Below the pieces are notes generated by a model, which was not told where the DNA came from, searched no databases, and worked only from the letters and a program-made list of their open reading frames with translations. A stretch of DNA of 64,000 nt from Ananas comosus. Taxonomy: Eukaryota; Streptophyta; Magnoliopsida; Poales; Bromeliaceae. The stretch is from contig NC_033635.1 of assembly GCF_001540865.1 (NCBI RefSeq), forward strand, positions 10,171,565-10,235,564, read 5' to 3'. Positions 61,784 to 64,000 of the stretch are shown here, piece by piece (position 1 is the stretch's first letter; the number at the start of each line of letters is the position of its first letter). The position numbers and the translations under genes are program-made.

Positions 61784-61794
61784 CCATTGGATTT

Positions 61795-61803
61795 ATTTTT
61801 TTT
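61795..61803 (+). terminator. Pol III terminator (T run) of tRNA-Gly
   Basis: A run of eight or nine T about 12 bp after the tRNA end, the usual Pol III stop. Confidence 0.75.
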
Positions 61804-61846
61804 TGTTTTCTTGGCATTTATTCTCCTAAAAAATATTCCTTTTTTT

Positions 61847-62335
61847 GGAATAATTGCCTATATACTCCTCATGCGTCTGGAAATATCTGATCTACCCCTA
61901 TATTTTTTTTTTTCTAAAATACCCCTCATATGTTCCACCGTTATTGTAAAATACCCCCGCAGTTATCTCCTGTTAAATTAACCTGAGTTAAACGTGAGTT
62001 AAATATCTATTACAGTTAAAAAAAATTAAATTGCCAATTTTGCCCTTAACTTAAGGGCAAATAAGAAAGGTTGGTTACGGTAGAGGAGTATATTGGAAAA
62101 GACAAAAAGTTAAAATATTTAAGGGCAATAAAAAAGACAATGATGGTGGAAGGGTATATTTGAAAAGGGCAAAATAGTAATTTTACAGAGATAACAGTAT
62201 TACTTAACAAATTTTAACTCTAAGTGTATATTAGAAATAAGTTGGAACGTAGGAGGGGTATTTTCAATATTAGCCTTCTAAGAGGGGTAAATCAAAAAGT
62301 TGGAAATTTTTCAGGAGTATATAAGAAATTGCCCC
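61847..62335. mobile_element. MITE with inverted repeats
   Basis: AATTGCCTATATACTCCTCA at the left is mirrored at the right by GGAGTATATAAGAAATTGCC. Further in, AAAATACCCCTC-type phrases are mirrored by GAGGGGTATTTT. No coding potential. Confidence 0.7.
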
Positions 62336-62389
62336 TTTTTTTTTTATTTTTTTGGGATTTATTCTCCTCAAAATACATTATTTTTCTGA

Positions 62390-63100
62390 GCATACGGCAA
62401 AATTATAAATCACAATACTACTCGTACATCCAAAAAAAAATATGTATATCTTACACACAGTAGTTTTACATGATTTTTTTTATCCGGCGTTATGCTAGGT
62501 AGAAAAGGATTAGTTGTGATTTCTAATATATATATGGCAAAATTATAACAAATAATACAATACATACATCTCAAAAATGGTGTATATCTTACTCGTGATT
62601 TTTTTTTTTTGTCGAACGTCACACTGAATAGAGAAGGGTTAGTTGTGATTTTTGGCACACGTGGCAAAATTATAAAGCGCAATGCTATTAATACATTCTG
62701 AAAATGGTGCATTTCTTACACGGGTGGTTTGTCCATTACTTTCATGATCTTTTTATGTTGTTATAAAGTGTGATACTACTCATACATCCACAAAAAAAAA
62801 GCGTGTATATCCTACACTCGTGACTTTTCCACCACTAACATGATCTTTCTTGTTGAGCACCACAAGAGATAAATAAGAACTAGTTATAGTTTTTAGCGTA
62901 TATGACAAAATTATAAAGCGCAATGCAGTACATACATCCTAAAAAAAGTGTATATCTTACATGCGAGTTATCCACAACTCACACGATTTTTTTTTCTTCG
63001 TCGAACATCACACTGGATAGAGAAATCCTATTTGTGATTTTTGGCATATATGGCAAAATTATAAAGAGCCTAATACATTTCGAAAATAGTAAATATTTTA
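62390..63100 (+). repeat. Tandem array of ~125-150-bp diverged units
   Basis: The phrase GGCAAAATTATAAA or a close variant recurs at 62396, 62536, 62663, 62904 and 63052, with a worn copy near 62758. Each is followed by ACATCC...GTGTATATCTTACAC and a T run with CGAACGTCACACTG. That gives about five to six units of a degenerate tandem repeat. It is not built like an LTR or MITE. Confidence 0.7.
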
Positions 63101-63107
63101 GAGCTAG

Positions 63108-63690
63108 GTTGGTATACTATCGGTAGCACGAAGGCCTCCGTGTTACCAAGTTGTTTTCAATAATCCGGCTTCTAAATCGACGATCGACTCCGTTAGACTT
63201 GATCTACACTATTGAAAGTATTTGGAAACTAAATTTCATAATTTTTCGGCATCATTTACCTATCAAACGAGTAGCCTAAAAATGAACGGCTGAAAATAAA
63301 AATCTCATAAAAAATGATGATAAAAGATTTAAATTTAAGATCAGAGGTACTGATCTTATTCTAAATAGTGAAANAAACTAAATTTCATAATTTTTTGGTA
63401 TCATTTACCTATCAAACGAGTAGTCTAAAAATGAACGGCTGAAAATAAAAATCTCATAAAAAATGATGATAAAAGATTTAAATTTAAGATCAGAGGTACT
63501 GATCTTATTCTAAATAGTGAAAAGAATTTTCTATAAAAATTTCATCGGATTTGAATTTTCTTACACCGTTAAATTCACAAACATATTACATCGACCATTA
63601 AAATTGTCAATTTTGAGACCTTTTAATCACTAACCAAATGATACTGGAATGGAGTGAAAAATTATTTTTCGGAAAAAAGGGTTTTTTCAT
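63108..63690. mobile_element. Long-TIR miniature transposon, copy 3, with internal duplication and an N
   Basis: The left arm (CACGAAGGCCTCCGTGTTAC, CTCCGTTAGACTTGATCTAC) matches the elements at 774 and 25630. A 149-bp block (63226-63374) is repeated at 63375-63522 with a few substitutions, and the N at 63374 sits exactly at the junction. The right arm is unclear. Beyond 63690 the window is AT-rich. Confidence 0.6.
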
Positions 63691-64000
63691 AGAATGCCTC
63701 CTTTTCCAATTTTGGATTATTTGGTTTGAGAAAAACTAGTATTTTTGAAAAAGTTTCTTCTATATTTCATGAAAAATTTGTGATTTTCTTTTTCAATATT
63801 TTATCTGAAAAATTAAAACACTAGTATTTTGTGAAACCTTGAAAAAACTGTTTTAAAAAAAACTAGTTTTTCTCGTAGCCAAACAGTGAAAATTTTGAAA
63901 ATGGTTTTTTTTTTCAATAAAAACCTTTTTTTGCAAATAATTTTTCGTGCTTCTTCAAAAAAAACCAAACATCGCATAAACTAATTTTATCAAATAATTC

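Overview
This window is nuclear DNA from a flowering plant, most likely a monocot. The evidence is split genes with plant-type introns, very GC-rich first exons followed by AT-rich introns, plant-specific families (TOC34, type-B response regulator, class II trehalose-phosphate synthase), and a dense load of miniature transposons, SINEs and small LTR elements. I cannot name the species from sequence alone.

Layout. (1) 1-12651, minus strand: a tetratricopeptide-repeat (kinesin-light-chain-like) gene whose 3' end lies left of the window. Eight exons were joined by hand, including a 12-nt microexon and a GC-AG intron. (2) 12.9-31.1 kb: no gene recognised. It holds Harbinger-like, CACTA-like and Mutator-like miniature elements, a 1,965-bp solo LTR with a perfect target duplication, tRNA-derived SINEs, a small LTR element, and a Mutator-like element filled with about 18 palindromes of one motif. 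(3) 31268-36542, plus strand: a class II trehalose-6-phosphate synthase in four exons, with a small LTR element in intron 1. (4) 36.5-39.6 kb: mostly featureless. (5) 39599-48184, minus strand: a type-B cytokinin response regulator in six exons, with many transposons and tandem duplications in its introns. (6) 48.2-55.4 kb: its GC-rich upstream region with TCP-type motifs, then more transposons, including copies of a small LTR family whose LTR looks partly derived from 5S rRNA. (7) 55.44-60.77 kb, plus strand: TOC34, a chloroplast import receptor GTPase, with a 5' UTR intron and seven coding exons. (8) 61713-61783: a tRNA-Gly(CCC). (9) 61.8-64 kb: a miniature element, a tandem array of ~125-150-bp units, and a transposon with a duplication that ends in an N.

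The four protein genes are unrelated housekeeping or signalling genes: a mitochondrial-looking TPR protein, sugar signalling, cytokinin signalling and plastid protein import. Nothing suggests they work as a cluster. The most unusual material is in the repeats. Several elements have 9-bp target duplications and GC-rich cores, as Mutator-like elements do. Two of these share a palindromic GGTGAA..TTCACC motif, present about once or twice in one and about 18 times in the other. Two others carry related GC-rich cores that may be a captured coding fragment. All splice junctions and repeat boundaries were read by eye and are unconfirmed.
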